Assembly: GCF_018128905.1 (NCBI RefSeq)
Contig: NZ_CP063808.1
Location: 6,200,001 to 6,264,000, forward strand
Direction: 5' to 3'
Origin: Streptomyces sp. A2-16
GTDB lineage: Bacteria; Actinomycetota; Actinomycetes; Streptomycetales; Streptomycetaceae
DNA: 64,000 nt
Shown here: positions 8,047 through 17,306 of the stretch, one piece after another
Position numbering within the stretch: the first letter of the stretch is position 1
Layout: each line of letters starts with the position of its first letter
Notes under the pieces: model-generated
Told to the model about the DNA's origin: nothing
Seen by the model: only the letters and a program-made list of their open reading frames with translations
The model's database searches: none
Made by a program: the position numbers and the translations under genes

Positions 8047-9503
8047 GACGGGTTCCCCTCGGGCGACTCGTCCCGCCGCAGCGGGAGTTCCACGGTGAAG
8101 ACGGCGCCGCCCTCCGGATGGTTGGCCGCGCGGACGCCGCCGCCGTGGATACGGACGTTCTCGGCGGTGATGGCGAGGCCCAGGCCGCTGCCCTCCGAGC
8201 GGATCCGGGCGGTGTCCGACTTGTAGAACCGCTCGAAGACATGGGGCAGGACGTCGTGCGGGATGCCGGGGCCGCTGTCCCGCACCTCGATGACGGCCAC
8301 CGCGTCGGCGGCGCTCAGGCGCACCCGCACCGGCGGGGTGCCGTGCTTGAGCGCGTTGCCGACCAGGTTGGCGACGACCACGTCGAGGCGGCGCGGGTCG
8401 ACACGTCCGCGGACCGCGTGCGGTGGCGGCAGGTCGGTCGTCACCGTGTCCGTCCAGCCGCGGGAGGCGAGGGTGCGCCGGATCGACTCGGCGAGGTCGA
8501 TCTCGTCCAGGTGCAGCACCGCGGCTCCCGCGTCGAAGCGGGATATCTCCATCAGGTCGTCGACGAGCCGGGCGAGTTTGAGGGTCTCCTCGCTGATGAG
8601 CCGGACCGCGGTGGCCGTGTCCGGGTCCAGCCGGGCGGCGTCCTCGTCGAGGACGTCGGTGACCGCGGACATGGCGGCGAGCGGGGTGCGCAGTTCGTGC
8701 GAGACGTCGGCGGCGAACCGACGGGCCCGGGACTCCATCTCTCTGAGCTCCGCGACCGACGTCTCCAGTGCGGCGGCCGTCTCGTTGAACGTGTGCGACA
8801 GGTCCGCGAGTTCGTCCGAGCCGTTGACCGCGAGCCGGGTGTCCAGGCGCCCCTCGGCGATACGGCGGGTGGCGAGCCGCAGCTTGCGCACCGGCACCAG
8901 CACCCCACGGGCGGCGAGGAGCGCGAGCACGACGGCGAGCGCGAGGGCGGCCACCATGGCCCGTTCGACGGCGGTGACCAGGGCGTCGACGTAGGCCTGT
9001 TCCGTGGTCTGCGGAACGACGAGGAACACCCGGACCCCGGTGGCCGTGGGCGTGGTGCCGCGGCCGCCGAAGAGAACGGACATGCCGACGACGAGAGAGG
9101 TGCGCCCGTCGCCGCGCACCCGCTGGAAGACGGTGGCCCGACTGGATCCGACGGCCTCCCGCAGGGCGGGCGTCACCTCGGTGAAGGGGTCGCCCGGGGC
9201 GGAGGAGCCGCTGAGCTGGCCGTAGGTCACCTGCACCCGCCAGCTGCCCTGCGACTCGGTGGCCGCGGTGTCCTGCGCGAACTTCCGCAGCGCCGACTCG
9301 TCGGGGGGCAGGGCGAGTTCGGCGGCGTGCTGGTTGAGCTGGGCCCGCAGTTGTCTGATGGTGGCGTCCTGACTCTGCTGGAGCACCCCGGTGCGCGCCT
9401 CCCGGAAGGTCAGGGCACCGGTCGTGATGGCCGCGACGGCGGCGACGAGTCCGAAGGCCACCACCAGGCGGGCGCGCAGGCCCCGCAGCCGGCGCTTCCT
9501 CAC
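8043..9503 (-). CDS. sensor histidine kinase
   Basis: 486 residues from the GTG at 9503, which overlaps the response-regulator stop (GTGA); the longer frame upstream only shadows the regulator. Transmembrane helix about 12-34, an extracytoplasmic sensor of about 135 residues, a second helix about 170-195, then HAMP (VPVRKLRLATRRIAEGRLD). The HisKA box is RRFAADVSHELRTPLAAM, and the HATPase domain carries LVGNALKHG, DSGPGIP and GSGLGLAI. All kinase motifs are intact. The organisation (regulator, kinase, lipoprotein) matches AfsQ1-Q2-Q3 and is a permutation of CseA-B-C. It probably senses an envelope signal. Confidence 0.92.
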   Translation of the reverse strand: MRKRRLRGLRARLVVAFGLVAAVAAITTGALTFREARTGVLQQSQDATIRQLRAQLNQHAAELALPPDESALRKFAQDTAATESQGSWRVQVTYGQLSGSSAPGDPFTEVTPALREAVGSSRATVFQRVRGDGRTSLVVGMSVLFGGRGTTPTATGVRVFLVVPQTTEQAYVDALVTAVERAMVAALALAVVLALLAARGVLVPVRKLRLATRRIAEGRLDTRLAVNGSDELADLSHTFNETAAALETSVAELREMESRARRFAADVSHELRTPLAAMSAVTDVLDEDAARLDPDTATAVRLISEETLKLARLVDDLMEISRFDAGAAVLHLDEIDLAESIRRTLASRGWTDTVTTDLPPPHAVRGRVDPRRLDVVVANLVGNALKHGTPPVRVRLSAADAVAVIEVRDSGPGIPHDVLPHVFERFYKSDTARIRSEGSGLGLAITAENVRIHGGGVRAANHPEGGAVFTVELPLRRDESPEGNPS

Positions 9504-10210
9504 GGCGCGGTGAAGCGGTAGCCGAAACCGCGCACGGTGTGGATGTAGCGGGGTGCGCGGGGCGGCTCCGCCATCTTGGTGCGCAGTCGTTTGACGCAGG
9601 CGTCCACCAGGCGGGCGTCGCCGTGGTAGTCGTGCTCCCAGACCGCTTCCAGGAGTTGCTGACGGCTGAACACCTGGCCCGGGGAGCCGGAGAGGGTGAG
9701 CAGGAGCCGCAGCTCGGAGGGGGCGAGGGCGATCGGCTCGCCGTCGAGGGCGACGGTCAGGCCGGCCCGGTCGACCGCCAGGTCGCCGTAGGTGTCGATC
9801 TTCGGCAGGCCCTCGGCGCCGGGCGCGGCCCCGGCCGCCCGGCGCAGGACGGCGCGTATGCGCGCGTCGAGCACCCGGGCCAGCACGGGTTTGACGACGT
9901 AGTCGTCGGCGCCGGTCTCCAGGCCGACAACGATGTCCACTTCGTCCCCCCGGGCCGTGGCGATGATGATCGGCAGGGTCTGGTCGACCGCCCGGATCGC
10001 CCGGCACACCTCCAGGCCGGTCATGCCGGGCAGCATCAGATCGAGGACGACGATGTCCGGCCGGAAGGACCGCAGCAGGTCCATCCCCTCCTCGCCGGTC
10101 GCGGTGGCGGCGACGTCATGGCTCTGTCGGCGCAGGGCCAGGGCGACGCCCTCCCGCACGGCGGGGTCGTCCTCGATCAGCAGTACACGTGACATGCGCA
10201 CAGTATCCAC
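9500..10210 (-). CDS. OmpR/PhoB family response regulator
   Basis: 236 residues from the GTG at 10210, which has GAGGGG ten bases upstream; the ATG at 10195 (231 residues) is an alternative with no visible ribosome site. The receiver domain has the acidic pocket LLIEDD, the phosphoacceptor Asp in DIVVLDLMLPGMTG and the Lys in DDYVVKPV. The winged-helix effector ends in WEHDYHGDARLVDACVKRLR and TVRGFGYRF. This effector signature closely matches the AfsQ1/CseB group of Streptomyces (from memory, not aligned). It is first in an operon with kinase and lipoprotein, and divergent from the DUF3152 gene. Confidence 0.92.
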   Translation of the reverse strand: MDTVRMSRVLLIEDDPAVREGVALALRRQSHDVAATATGEEGMDLLRSFRPDIVVLDLMLPGMTGLEVCRAIRAVDQTLPIIIATARGDEVDIVVGLETGADDYVVKPVLARVLDARIRAVLRRAAGAAPGAEGLPKIDTYGDLAVDRAGLTVALDGEPIALAPSELRLLLTLSGSPGQVFSRQQLLEAVWEHDYHGDARLVDACVKRLRTKMAEPPRAPRYIHTVRGFGYRFTAP

Positions 10211-10231
10211 AGGACCATGACCCCTCGGAGG

Positions 10232-10248
10232 GTTATCGGTTCGTTATC
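10232..10248. promoter_or_regulatory. GTTATC direct repeat with 11-bp period (candidate response-regulator site)
   Basis: GTTATC at 10232-10237 and at 10243-10248 in the 83-bp gap between the response-regulator gene and the divergent DUF3152 gene. OmpR-type regulators bind direct repeats about one helical turn apart, and AfsQ1 sites are described as GTnAC-n6-GTnAC, which this nearly fits. A second direct repeat, GATCACAT, occurs at 10263 and 10274. Autoregulation and control of the divergent gene are plausible inferences. Confidence 0.4.
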
Positions 10249-10293
10249 TTCCGGGCCAGCTCCGATCACATGGCGATCACATCGTGAACGACC

Positions 10294-11121
10294 GTGACAG
10301 CGCACAAACCGAACCCAGCCGGCCGTCGCCGCCGCAAGCATGCCGAGCGGGGCGTGAAGAGCCAACTGACCGGCGGCCTGGCCGCGTTGGCGGCCCTCGC
10401 GGCCGTGGGCGGCGCGGTGGTGGCGTGGCTGCCGTCCGACGCGGGACGAACGTCCGCCGCTCCTCGGCCTGTTGAGACCCCGGAGCCGCAAAGAACCACC
10501 GCTGCACCGGAACCGGAGGAGTCCAGTGCGCCGCCCAGCCCCTCCACGACCCCCCTCCCGCAGAGCGGTCCGGGCACCTTCGTCACCGCTCCCGGCGGGA
10601 GCGGACGGGTCGGCAAGGGCACGCCGCTGCGCTACCGGGTCGAGGTGGAGAACGGCATCACGATCTCCCCGGCGGACGTCGCCGCGCAGGTGGAACGGAC
10701 CCTGGCGGACCCGCGCGGCTGGACGGCCGACGGCCGCTCGGCGTTCCAGCGGGTCTCCAGTGGCCCGACCGACTTCGTGGTCCGCCTCGCCACCCCGGCG
10801 ACGGTCGACAGCATCTGCGCGGAGGGCGGTCTCAACACCGGCGGCAAGGTCAACTGCAGTGTGAACCGCAAGGTGATGGTCAACCTCAGACGCTGGGTGC
10901 TGGCGACCGAGTTCTACCGCGAGGACGTCGTCGGGTACCGCTCGCTGATCATCAACCACGAGGTGGGCCACTTCCTCGGCCACGGCCATGTCACCTGCCC
11001 CGGCAAGGGGCGGCCGGCCCCCGCGATGATGCAGCAGATCAAGGGCCTGCTCGGCTGCGTCCCCAATGTCTGGCCGTACGACAGCGACGGCCGTCCCCTC
11101 ACGGGCCCCTCCGTCCCGTGA
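10294..11121 (+). CDS. DUF3152 protein, predicted zinc metalloprotease
   Basis: 275 residues from a GTG. A short basic N-terminus (RRRRKHAERG) precedes one membrane anchor (about residues 24-46, LTGGLAALAALAAVGGAVVAWL). Then comes a Pro/Ser/Thr-rich linker to about 105 and a C-terminal domain about 108-265. That domain carries NHEVGHFLGHGH, which fits the metzincin zinc signature HExxHxxGxxH. Two Cys pairs may form disulfides (SICAEGGLNTGGKVNC; HVTCPGKG and GLLGC). It is therefore an extracytoplasmic, membrane-tethered protein, probably a zinc protease. It is divergent from the two-component operon and may belong to its regulon. Confidence 0.85.
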   Translation: MTAHKPNPAGRRRRKHAERGVKSQLTGGLAALAALAAVGGAVVAWLPSDAGRTSAAPRPVETPEPQRTTAAPEPEESSAPPSPSTTPLPQSGPGTFVTAPGGSGRVGKGTPLRYRVEVENGITISPADVAAQVERTLADPRGWTADGRSAFQRVSSGPTDFVVRLATPATVDSICAEGGLNTGGKVNCSVNRKVMVNLRRWVLATEFYREDVVGYRSLIINHEVGHFLGHGHVTCPGKGRPAPAMMQQIKGLLGCVPNVWPYDSDGRPLTGPSVP

Positions 11122-11152
11122 TGTCTTGATCCCCCAAATGCCAGGAGTTCAG

Positions 11153-14100
11153 ATGGAGTTACACGTGCGCCGCAGACATGCGGCCATGGCCGCGGGAGTG
11201 GCTTCCGTGACGCTGGTCCTCGCCGGCCTTCCGGCCGGCGCGGGAGCCGTCGACAAGGTCTCCGCCAAGAGCGCTCGTACGGCCTCCGCGGTCAGGACGG
11301 TCACGCTGGTCACCGGCGACCGGGTCCTGATGGACGCCGGTGGCCAGGTCTCGGCGGTGGAGCGGGCGCAGGGCCGTACGGGCATGCCGTTCTCGATCCG
11401 GGTAGTCGCCGGGCACACCCGGGTCGTCCCCGGTGACGCCGAACTGCTGCTCGCCCAGGGCAAGCTGGACCCGCGGCTGTTCGACGTCACCCAGCTGGTG
11501 AAGGACGGCTACGACGACGCGGGCCGCTCCGAGCTCCCGCTGATCGTCACGTTCCGCGGCAGGAAGGCCCCCTCGACGAGCCCGTTCACCGAGGCCGGGG
11601 CGCGGATGGGCCGCGCGCTGCCCGTCGTCAACGGCAGGGCGATGCGCTCGGCGAAGAAGCGCGGCGCCGGGTTCTGGAAGGCCGTGACCCACAAGTCCGC
11701 AGCGGGTACGGCCCAGTTCACCACCGCGGCCGGCGTGGAGAAGCTGTGGCTCGACGGGAAGCGCCGGGCCTCCCTCGACAGGAGCGTTCCGCAGATCGGC
11801 GCACCGACCGCCTGGGCCGCGGGCTTCGACGGCACCGGCACCAAGGTCGCCGTCCTGGACACCGGAATCGACACCGGTCACCCCGACCTGGCGGCCAAGG
11901 TGGTCGCCGAGCAGGACTTCAGCGGCACCGGCACCACCACCGACAGGTTCGGCCACGGCACCCATGTGGCGTCCACCGTCGCGGGCAGCGGAGCGAGGTC
12001 CGGCGGGCGGTTCAAGGGCGTCGCACCGGGCGCCGAACTCCTCAACGCCAAGGTCCTCGACGACCAGGGCGGCGGCACCGACTCCGGAATCATCGCCGGC
12101 ATGGAGTGGGCGGTCGCGCAGGGCGCGGACGTCGTCAACCTCAGCCTCGGCGGCCCCGACTTCCCCGACGTGGACCCGATGGAGGAGGCCGTCAACCGGC
12201 TCTCCGCCCAGTCCGGGACGCTCTTCGTCATCGCGGCCGGCAACGACGGCCCGGGCGAAGGGACCGTCGGCTCCCCCGGCAGCGCCGCGTCCGCGCTCAC
12301 CGTCGGCGCGGTCGACAAGTCCGACGTGCTCGCCGACTTCTCCAGCCGCGGTCCGCGCGTCGGCGACGGCGGGGTCAAGCCCGACCTGACCGCACCGGGC
12401 GTGGCCATCACGGCCGCGTCCGCCGCGGACAGCGTCCTGTCGCAGTGGTACCCCTCCGACATCCCCGGGTACCTCACCATCGAGGGCACCTCGATGGCCA
12501 CCCCGCATGTCGCGGGCGCCGCGGCGATCCTCGCCCAGCAGCACCCCGACTGGAGCGGCGAGCGCATCAAGGCGGTACTGACCGGCTCGGCGCAGCCGGG
12601 CGCGTACAGCTCCTACCAGCAGGGCACCGGACGCACTGACCTGGTCCGGGCGCTGGACCAGAGCGTGGTCACCGAGCAGGGGCCGGTCGACTTCGGCGTC
12701 CAGCAGTGGCCGCACGACGACGACCGGACGCAGACCAAGCAGCTCACCTACCGCAACCTCGGTACCGGGCCGGTCACCCTCGACCTGTCCGTGGACGCCT
12801 GGGGAGTGGGCGGAAAGCCCGCCGCCGAGGGCATGTTCACCGTCTCCCCGAAGCGGATCACCGTGCCGGCGGGCGGCCAGGCGCACGCCGAGGTCACGGC
12901 GGACACCCGGGCCGGAACCGTGGACGGCAGCTTCGGCGGCTCGGTGACGGCCACGTCGGCCGACGGCACGGTGCGGGTGCGGTCCGCCGTCGGTGCGGTC
13001 CGCGAGGTGGAGTCGTACGACCTGACGCTGCGGCACATCGACGAGCACGGCGCGAGGACCGGCGACGCCGTGACCTCGGTCGCGGGCCTGACCGGCTCCT
13101 TCTTTGCGGACTACGCCGACGAGCAGGACGGTGAGCTGACCGTTCGGCTGCCCAAGGCCGACTACCTGCTGACCGGGGTGATCCACCCGTCGTTGGCCGC
13201 TTCCGGGCACGCCGTGCTGATCCGGCCCAAGCTGCGGCTGGACAAGGACACAATCGTCACCGTGGACGCCCGGCAGGCCAAGCCCGTCGACATCACGGTG
13301 CCCGACCCGACGGCCGTGAACAACGACGCCGCGGTCGCCATCGGCTACGGGCGCGGCGAGGGTCTGAGCGACGCGTCCCTGCAGTTCCTGCTGCCCACCT
13401 TCGAGGGCTCGCGCTTCGGGCGACTGGGCCCGGACGAGCCCGTGGCGGGGCTCAACTCCCTGTACTCCGGCGGCTGGACCACCAAGGACAAGGAGGGCAG
13501 GCCGGTCAACTACCACCTGGGCTGGTACCAGGAGGGCAGTCTGGACGGCTTCACCGCGAACGTCCGGCGCAAGCAGCTCGCCGAGGTGGACCTCGAGGTC
13601 GGCTCGGCGGTCGAGGGCCGGCGCGTCCAGTCCGAGGTGACCGCGCACCTGCCCGACGGCCGGCTGGTCACCGGCTACACCGACATGCGCGGTCAACTGC
13701 CCTACCGGAGCACCGAGTACATCCTCGACAACGGCGTGAAGTGGTCGGTGCGCACCTGGCGACGCTGGGGTGAGGGCCAGGAGGCGGCCTTCGAGGGCTT
13801 CCTGATGCGCATGCCGAGGACCTGGAAGGCCGGCCGCACCTACCGGGAGCGGTTCGGCGTGGGCGTCTTCGGACCGGTCCTGAACGGCCCCGACGACCTC
13901 GGACCCGGCAGGGGCTACCCCGGTGTCGGCCGCGACGGGAACACCCTCAGGGCCTTCCTGCCGCTGTTCGGTGACGGCTCCGGGCACTGGGGTCTCAGCG
14001 ACGCGACGACGGTGACGACGAAGCTGGAGGCCGACGGCAAGGAGATCGCCGACGACTACGGCATCCCGCCGACCGTCGAACCCACGGAGTACACACTGCC

Positions 14101-14539
14101 GGCCGCGGACACCGCGTACAGGCTGACCGTGGACAGCTCCCGTGACCCGGCCGTGTACCCGGTCAGCACCCGGGTCCGGGCGGAGTGGACCTTCCGCTCG
14201 GCGAGGACCCCGGAGGGCGAGTTCGCCGCAGTGCCGCTGTCGACGGTCCGCTTCGGCCCGGACCTGACCCTGGCGAGCACGGCGAAGGCGGGCAGGCGTT
14301 TCGACGTGCCCTTCACCGTCGAGGGCGCGGCGGCCGGACAGCGTCCGGCGAAGCTCGCCTTCCAGGTGTCGTACGACGACGGCGCCACCTGGCAGCCCGC
14401 CAAGTCCGTCGGCGGCACGCACCTGTCGCTGCGGCACCCGGCGACGGCGGGCTCGGTCTCGCTGCGCGCGCAGCTGACCGACCGGGCGGGCAACACCCTG
14501 ACCCAGACGATCGACAGGGCCTATCTGACCACCCCGTGA
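11153..14539 (+). CDS. secreted S8 family (subtilisin-like) serine protease
   Basis: 1128 residues from the ATG at 11153, preceded by GGAG. The signal peptide (RRRHAAMAAGVASVTLVLAG, then an AGAGA cleavage region) is followed by a propeptide and an S8 catalytic domain at about 225-470. The triad is intact: Asp in VAVLDTGIDTGHPDL (about 237), His in FGHGTHVAS (about 267) and Ser in EGTSMATPHVAGAAA (about 446). The long C-terminal part (about 490-1128) is beta-rich with Ig-like character. Large streptomycete subtilisins of this size are secreted extracellular proteases. A strong hairpin terminator follows the stop. Confidence 0.95.
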   Translation: MELHVRRRHAAMAAGVASVTLVLAGLPAGAGAVDKVSAKSARTASAVRTVTLVTGDRVLMDAGGQVSAVERAQGRTGMPFSIRVVAGHTRVVPGDAELLLAQGKLDPRLFDVTQLVKDGYDDAGRSELPLIVTFRGRKAPSTSPFTEAGARMGRALPVVNGRAMRSAKKRGAGFWKAVTHKSAAGTAQFTTAAGVEKLWLDGKRRASLDRSVPQIGAPTAWAAGFDGTGTKVAVLDTGIDTGHPDLAAKVVAEQDFSGTGTTTDRFGHGTHVASTVAGSGARSGGRFKGVAPGAELLNAKVLDDQGGGTDSGIIAGMEWAVAQGADVVNLSLGGPDFPDVDPMEEAVNRLSAQSGTLFVIAAGNDGPGEGTVGSPGSAASALTVGAVDKSDVLADFSSRGPRVGDGGVKPDLTAPGVAITAASAADSVLSQWYPSDIPGYLTIEGTSMATPHVAGAAAILAQQHPDWSGERIKAVLTGSAQPGAYSSYQQGTGRTDLVRALDQSVVTEQGPVDFGVQQWPHDDDRTQTKQLTYRNLGTGPVTLDLSVDAWGVGGKPAAEGMFTVSPKRITVPAGGQAHAEVTADTRAGTVDGSFGGSVTATSADGTVRVRSAVGAVREVESYDLTLRHIDEHGARTGDAVTSVAGLTGSFFADYADEQDGELTVRLPKADYLLTGVIHPSLAASGHAVLIRPKLRLDKDTIVTVDARQAKPVDITVPDPTAVNNDAAVAIGYGRGEGLSDASLQFLLPTFEGSRFGRLGPDEPVAGLNSLYSGGWTTKDKEGRPVNYHLGWYQEGSLDGFTANVRRKQLAEVDLEVGSAVEGRRVQSEVTAHLPDGRLVTGYTDMRGQLPYRSTEYILDNGVKWSVRTWRRWGEGQEAAFEGFLMRMPRTWKAGRTYRERFGVGVFGPVLNGPDDLGPGRGYPGVGRDGNTLRAFLPLFGDGSGHWGLSDATTVTTKLEADGKEIADDYGIPPTVEPTEYTLPAADTAYRLTVDSSRDPAVYPVSTRVRAEWTFRSARTPEGEFAAVPLSTVRFGPDLTLASTAKAGRRFDVPFTVEGAAAGQRPAKLAFQVSYDDGATWQPAKSVGGTHLSLRHPATAGSVSLRAQLTDRAGNTLTQTIDRAYLTTP

Positions 14540-14547
14540 ACCCCTCT

Positions 14548-14601
14548 GTACGCACCTGTGCCCGGGCCGGCTTCGCCGCCGTCCCGGGCACAGGTGCGTA
14601 C
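14548..14601 (+). terminator. 19-bp perfect hairpin after the S8 protease gene
   Basis: The arms 14548-14566 (GTACGCACCTGTGCCCGGG) and 14583-14601 (CCCGGGCACAGGTGCGTAC) are perfectly complementary around a 16-nt loop. The hairpin begins 8 bp after the TGA at 14537-14539. There is no U tract, as usual for streptomycete terminators. Confidence 0.85.
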
Positions 14602-14710
14602 CGCCCATCACACGGCGCAAGGCGGACTACCCCCGCCGGGCACGGCCGGGGACACTGGGGCGTCGGGCACCGCCGTGGTCGCGTCCACCGTCCCTCGGGA
14701 GGCTTCAGTG

Positions 14711-15610
14711 ATGAGAGCTCGCCGTATCGGCATCGGACGACCGCGGTTGATCGCCCCGTTGGTGAGCCTGCTCGTGATGACCGCCCTCGCGGTGTCCGAC
14801 GCCGGTGCGGCGCCGACGGCACCCGCGGCGGCCGTCGCACCGTCCGCCGCGTCGGTGGCCGACACGGCCTCGGCCGTCGAGTCCCTGGACATCGCCGGGA
14901 CGAGCTGGGCCGTCGACGAGCGCACCGGAAGGCTGCGGGTGCTCGCCGACGCCACGGTCACGGACGGCGATCTGGCCAGGATCCGGCGGGCCACCGGGCG
15001 TTGGGCGGGTGCGGCGACCGTCGAACGGCTGGGCGGCCGGCTGCGCACCCTCCTTTCGGGCGGTGACGGCATCCACACGGCCGGGTGGCGCTGCTCGGCG
15101 GGGGTCAACGTGCAGAGCGGCTCCACCTACTACTTCGTGACGGCCGGCCATTGCACCGACGGCGCGTCCACCTGGTACACGAGCTCCGCCATGACCACGG
15201 CGATCGGTCCCACCGTCGGCACGAGCTTCCCCGGCGACGACTTCGGTGTCGTCCGCTACTCCAACACGGCCGTCCCGCACCCGGGCACCATCGGGACCGT
15301 CGATGTCACCGGGACCGCGACGGCCCAGGTCGGCCAGAGCGTCTGCCGTCGGGGATCGACCACGGGCGTGCGCTGCGGGGTGGTCACCGGGCTCAACGCG
15401 ACCGTCAACTACGGGAGCGGAGAAGTGGTCAGCGGACTGATCCGGACCAACATCTGCGCCGAGCCCGGCGACAGCGGCGGGCCGCTCTACGCGGGCGACA
15501 AGGTCATCGGCATCCTCTCCGGCGGCTCCGGGAACTGCACCACCGGTGGGACCACCTACTACCAGCCGATCCAGGAAGCCCTCAACGCCTACGGGCTGTC
15601 CGTCTACTGA
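14711..15610 (+). CDS. secreted trypsin-like serine protease (streptogrisin/S1E type)
   Basis: 299 residues from the ATG at 14711 (GGGAGG at 14697-14702, 8-nt spacing; the adjacent GTG at 14708 is possible). Signal peptide (PLVSLLVMTALAVSDAGA), a short propeptide (about 35-115), then an S1 chymotrypsin-fold domain. The triad is intact: His in FVTAGHCTDG (about 148), Asp in PGDDFGVVRYS (about 177) and Ser in EPGDSGGPLYAG (about 256). Paired Cys residues support disulfides. The mature domain is about 180 residues, as in alpha-lytic protease and streptogrisins. It lies downstream of the S8 protease but is separated from it by a strong terminator. Confidence 0.93.
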   Translation: MRARRIGIGRPRLIAPLVSLLVMTALAVSDAGAAPTAPAAAVAPSAASVADTASAVESLDIAGTSWAVDERTGRLRVLADATVTDGDLARIRRATGRWAGAATVERLGGRLRTLLSGGDGIHTAGWRCSAGVNVQSGSTYYFVTAGHCTDGASTWYTSSAMTTAIGPTVGTSFPGDDFGVVRYSNTAVPHPGTIGTVDVTGTATAQVGQSVCRRGSTTGVRCGVVTGLNATVNYGSGEVVSGLIRTNICAEPGDSGGPLYAGDKVIGILSGGSGNCTTGGTTYYQPIQEALNAYGLSVY

Positions 15611-15653
15611 CGGTTCGACGGAACTGCTCGCGCCGGGGCCGCCCGGCCCTGCC

Positions 15654-17093
15654 TCACCGGCCGGGGCTGCCGAGGCCGTCCAGCGAGCAGTCGTCGGCCG
15701 TCCTCGCGGCGTCCGCCCCGGCGGGCCGGCCCACGGTTCCGGAGGCGGGCGGCCGTGAGCCGGTGCCGAGCCAGCGTTCCAGGGCCCTGAACGCCGTGCG
15801 GTAGCAGGGCGCGAGGGGGCGCAGCCGGTCCGGGAACAGGTCGACGAGGGCGTCGGTGTGGGTACCGCCCTCGACGCGGTAGTAGCGGTGCAGCCCGCCC
15901 CGTCCGGCGTCGCGCACCATGCGGGCGTAGACGTCGGAGTCCTGGCTGATCGGCAGCAGGACGTCCAGGGTGCCGTGCAGGGTGATCAGCGGTTTGCCGA
16001 TCCGTCCGGTCAGGGAGATCCTCGCCACGGCCCGCCGGACCTCGTCGGGGCGCGCCGGGTAGTCGTAGTCGGCGTCACAGGCGGGGCTGCCCGTCGTGCA
16101 GTACGGCGTCCCTGCCTCCGTCGCCCCGTCGAAACCGGGGTCGAGTTCCTCACGGTAGATGCGTTGGGTCAGGTCCCAGTAGACCTGGTGGTGATACGGC
16201 CACAGGAACTCGGAGCCGGCCGGGAAGCCCGCGGCGTGCAGGGCCTCTTGCGCCTCCCGGGAGCCGTCGCCCCCGGCCGCGTACACGGGGTAGTGGCGCA
16301 GCGCCTCGGGCAGGAAGTCCAGCAGCGTGGGTCCGTCGGAGCGCCACAGGGTGCCCTCCCAGTCGACTCCCCCGTCGTAGAGCTCGGGATGGTTCTCCAG
16401 TTGCCAGCGCACCAGGTACCCGCCGTTGGACATGCCGGTCACCACCGTTCGCGCCGGGGGACGGTGGTAGCGCCGGGCGACGGTGGCCCGGGCGGCTCGG
16501 GTGAGCTGGGTGAGCCGGGCGTTCCACTCCGCGATGGCGTCACCCGGTGCCCTGCCGTCCCGGTGGAAGGCGAGGCCGGTGTTGCCCTTGTCGGTGGCGG
16601 CGTACGCATAGCCGCGGGAGAGCACCGAGTCGGCGATGGCCCGGTCGTTGGCGTACTGCTCCCGGTTGCCCGGGGTTCCGGCGACGACCAGGCCGCCGTT
16701 CCACCGGTCGGGCAGGCGGACGACGAACTGGGAGTCGTGTCCCCAGCCGTGGTTGGTGTTGGTGGTGGAGGTGTCGGGGAAGTAGCCGTCGATCTGGATG
16801 CCGGGGACTTCACCGGGGACGGACAGGTTCTTCGAGGTCAGTCCGGCCCAGTCGGCCGGGTCGGTGTGTCCCGAACCGACCGTGCCCGCCGTGGTCAGAT
16901 CGGCCAGGCACGCCACCAGTTGGTGCTCGGCGCCCGGTACGCGCAGCTGCGCCCGGTGCGCGCAGTGACCGCCGGGACGCTCCGCCACGGCGGTGGCGGG
17001 CAGCGGAACGAGCGCGAGAGCGGCGGCCACGGCGAGGACGGTGGGAGCGCGGTGCTGCCGGGAGCGGGAGGGAGAGCCGAAGGAGAGACGCAT
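15654..17093 (-). CDS. secreted alpha/beta hydrolase (tannase / 3-hydroxybutyrate oligomer hydrolase-like)
   Basis: 479 residues from the ATG at 17093 (GGAGG nine bases upstream). Signal peptide (VLAVAAALALVPLPATAVA). The nucleophile elbow is GMSNGGY (Ser) inside RTVVTGMSNGGYLVRWQL. Preceding it is GYAYAATDKGNTG, a pattern I associate with tannase/feruloyl esterase and 3-hydroxybutyrate oligomer hydrolases. A late Asp (HGTLDVLLP) and His (VEGGTHTDAL) complete a plausible triad. It is divergent from a PHB-depolymerase-like gene, so polyester oligomer hydrolysis is a reasonable hypothesis. Subfamily assignment is uncertain. Confidence 0.75.
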   Translation of the reverse strand: MRLSFGSPSRSRQHRAPTVLAVAAALALVPLPATAVAERPGGHCAHRAQLRVPGAEHQLVACLADLTTAGTVGSGHTDPADWAGLTSKNLSVPGEVPGIQIDGYFPDTSTTNTNHGWGHDSQFVVRLPDRWNGGLVVAGTPGNREQYANDRAIADSVLSRGYAYAATDKGNTGLAFHRDGRAPGDAIAEWNARLTQLTRAARATVARRYHRPPARTVVTGMSNGGYLVRWQLENHPELYDGGVDWEGTLWRSDGPTLLDFLPEALRHYPVYAAGGDGSREAQEALHAAGFPAGSEFLWPYHHQVYWDLTQRIYREELDPGFDGATEAGTPYCTTGSPACDADYDYPARPDEVRRAVARISLTGRIGKPLITLHGTLDVLLPISQDSDVYARMVRDAGRGGLHRYYRVEGGTHTDALVDLFPDRLRPLAPCYRTAFRALERWLGTGSRPPASGTVGRPAGADAARTADDCSLDGLGSPGR

Positions 17094-17306
17094 CAGTGTG
17101 CCTCCGGGGACGCGTACAAGGATGCGCGGGACACTAGGGCGCCTCGTCTGCCTCCGACTATGGGCTTCCGTCACACAGCGCTTCCCCCGGTCCTGGCTGT
17201 TCAGCCCATGCCCGGGGCAGCGGATGCGCCTCGATGATGCACGCCCCACCAGTCACCGGGCCCCTCCCGTCGATGGGCCCCACCCGGGCATCAGGAGGCA
17301 GTCGTC

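Noticed and set aside
11159..14620. 1153-codon antisense frame opposite the S8 protease
   Set aside because: Shadow frame; the plus strand has a full catalytic triad, a signal peptide and a ribosome site, whereas the antisense product shows no motif.
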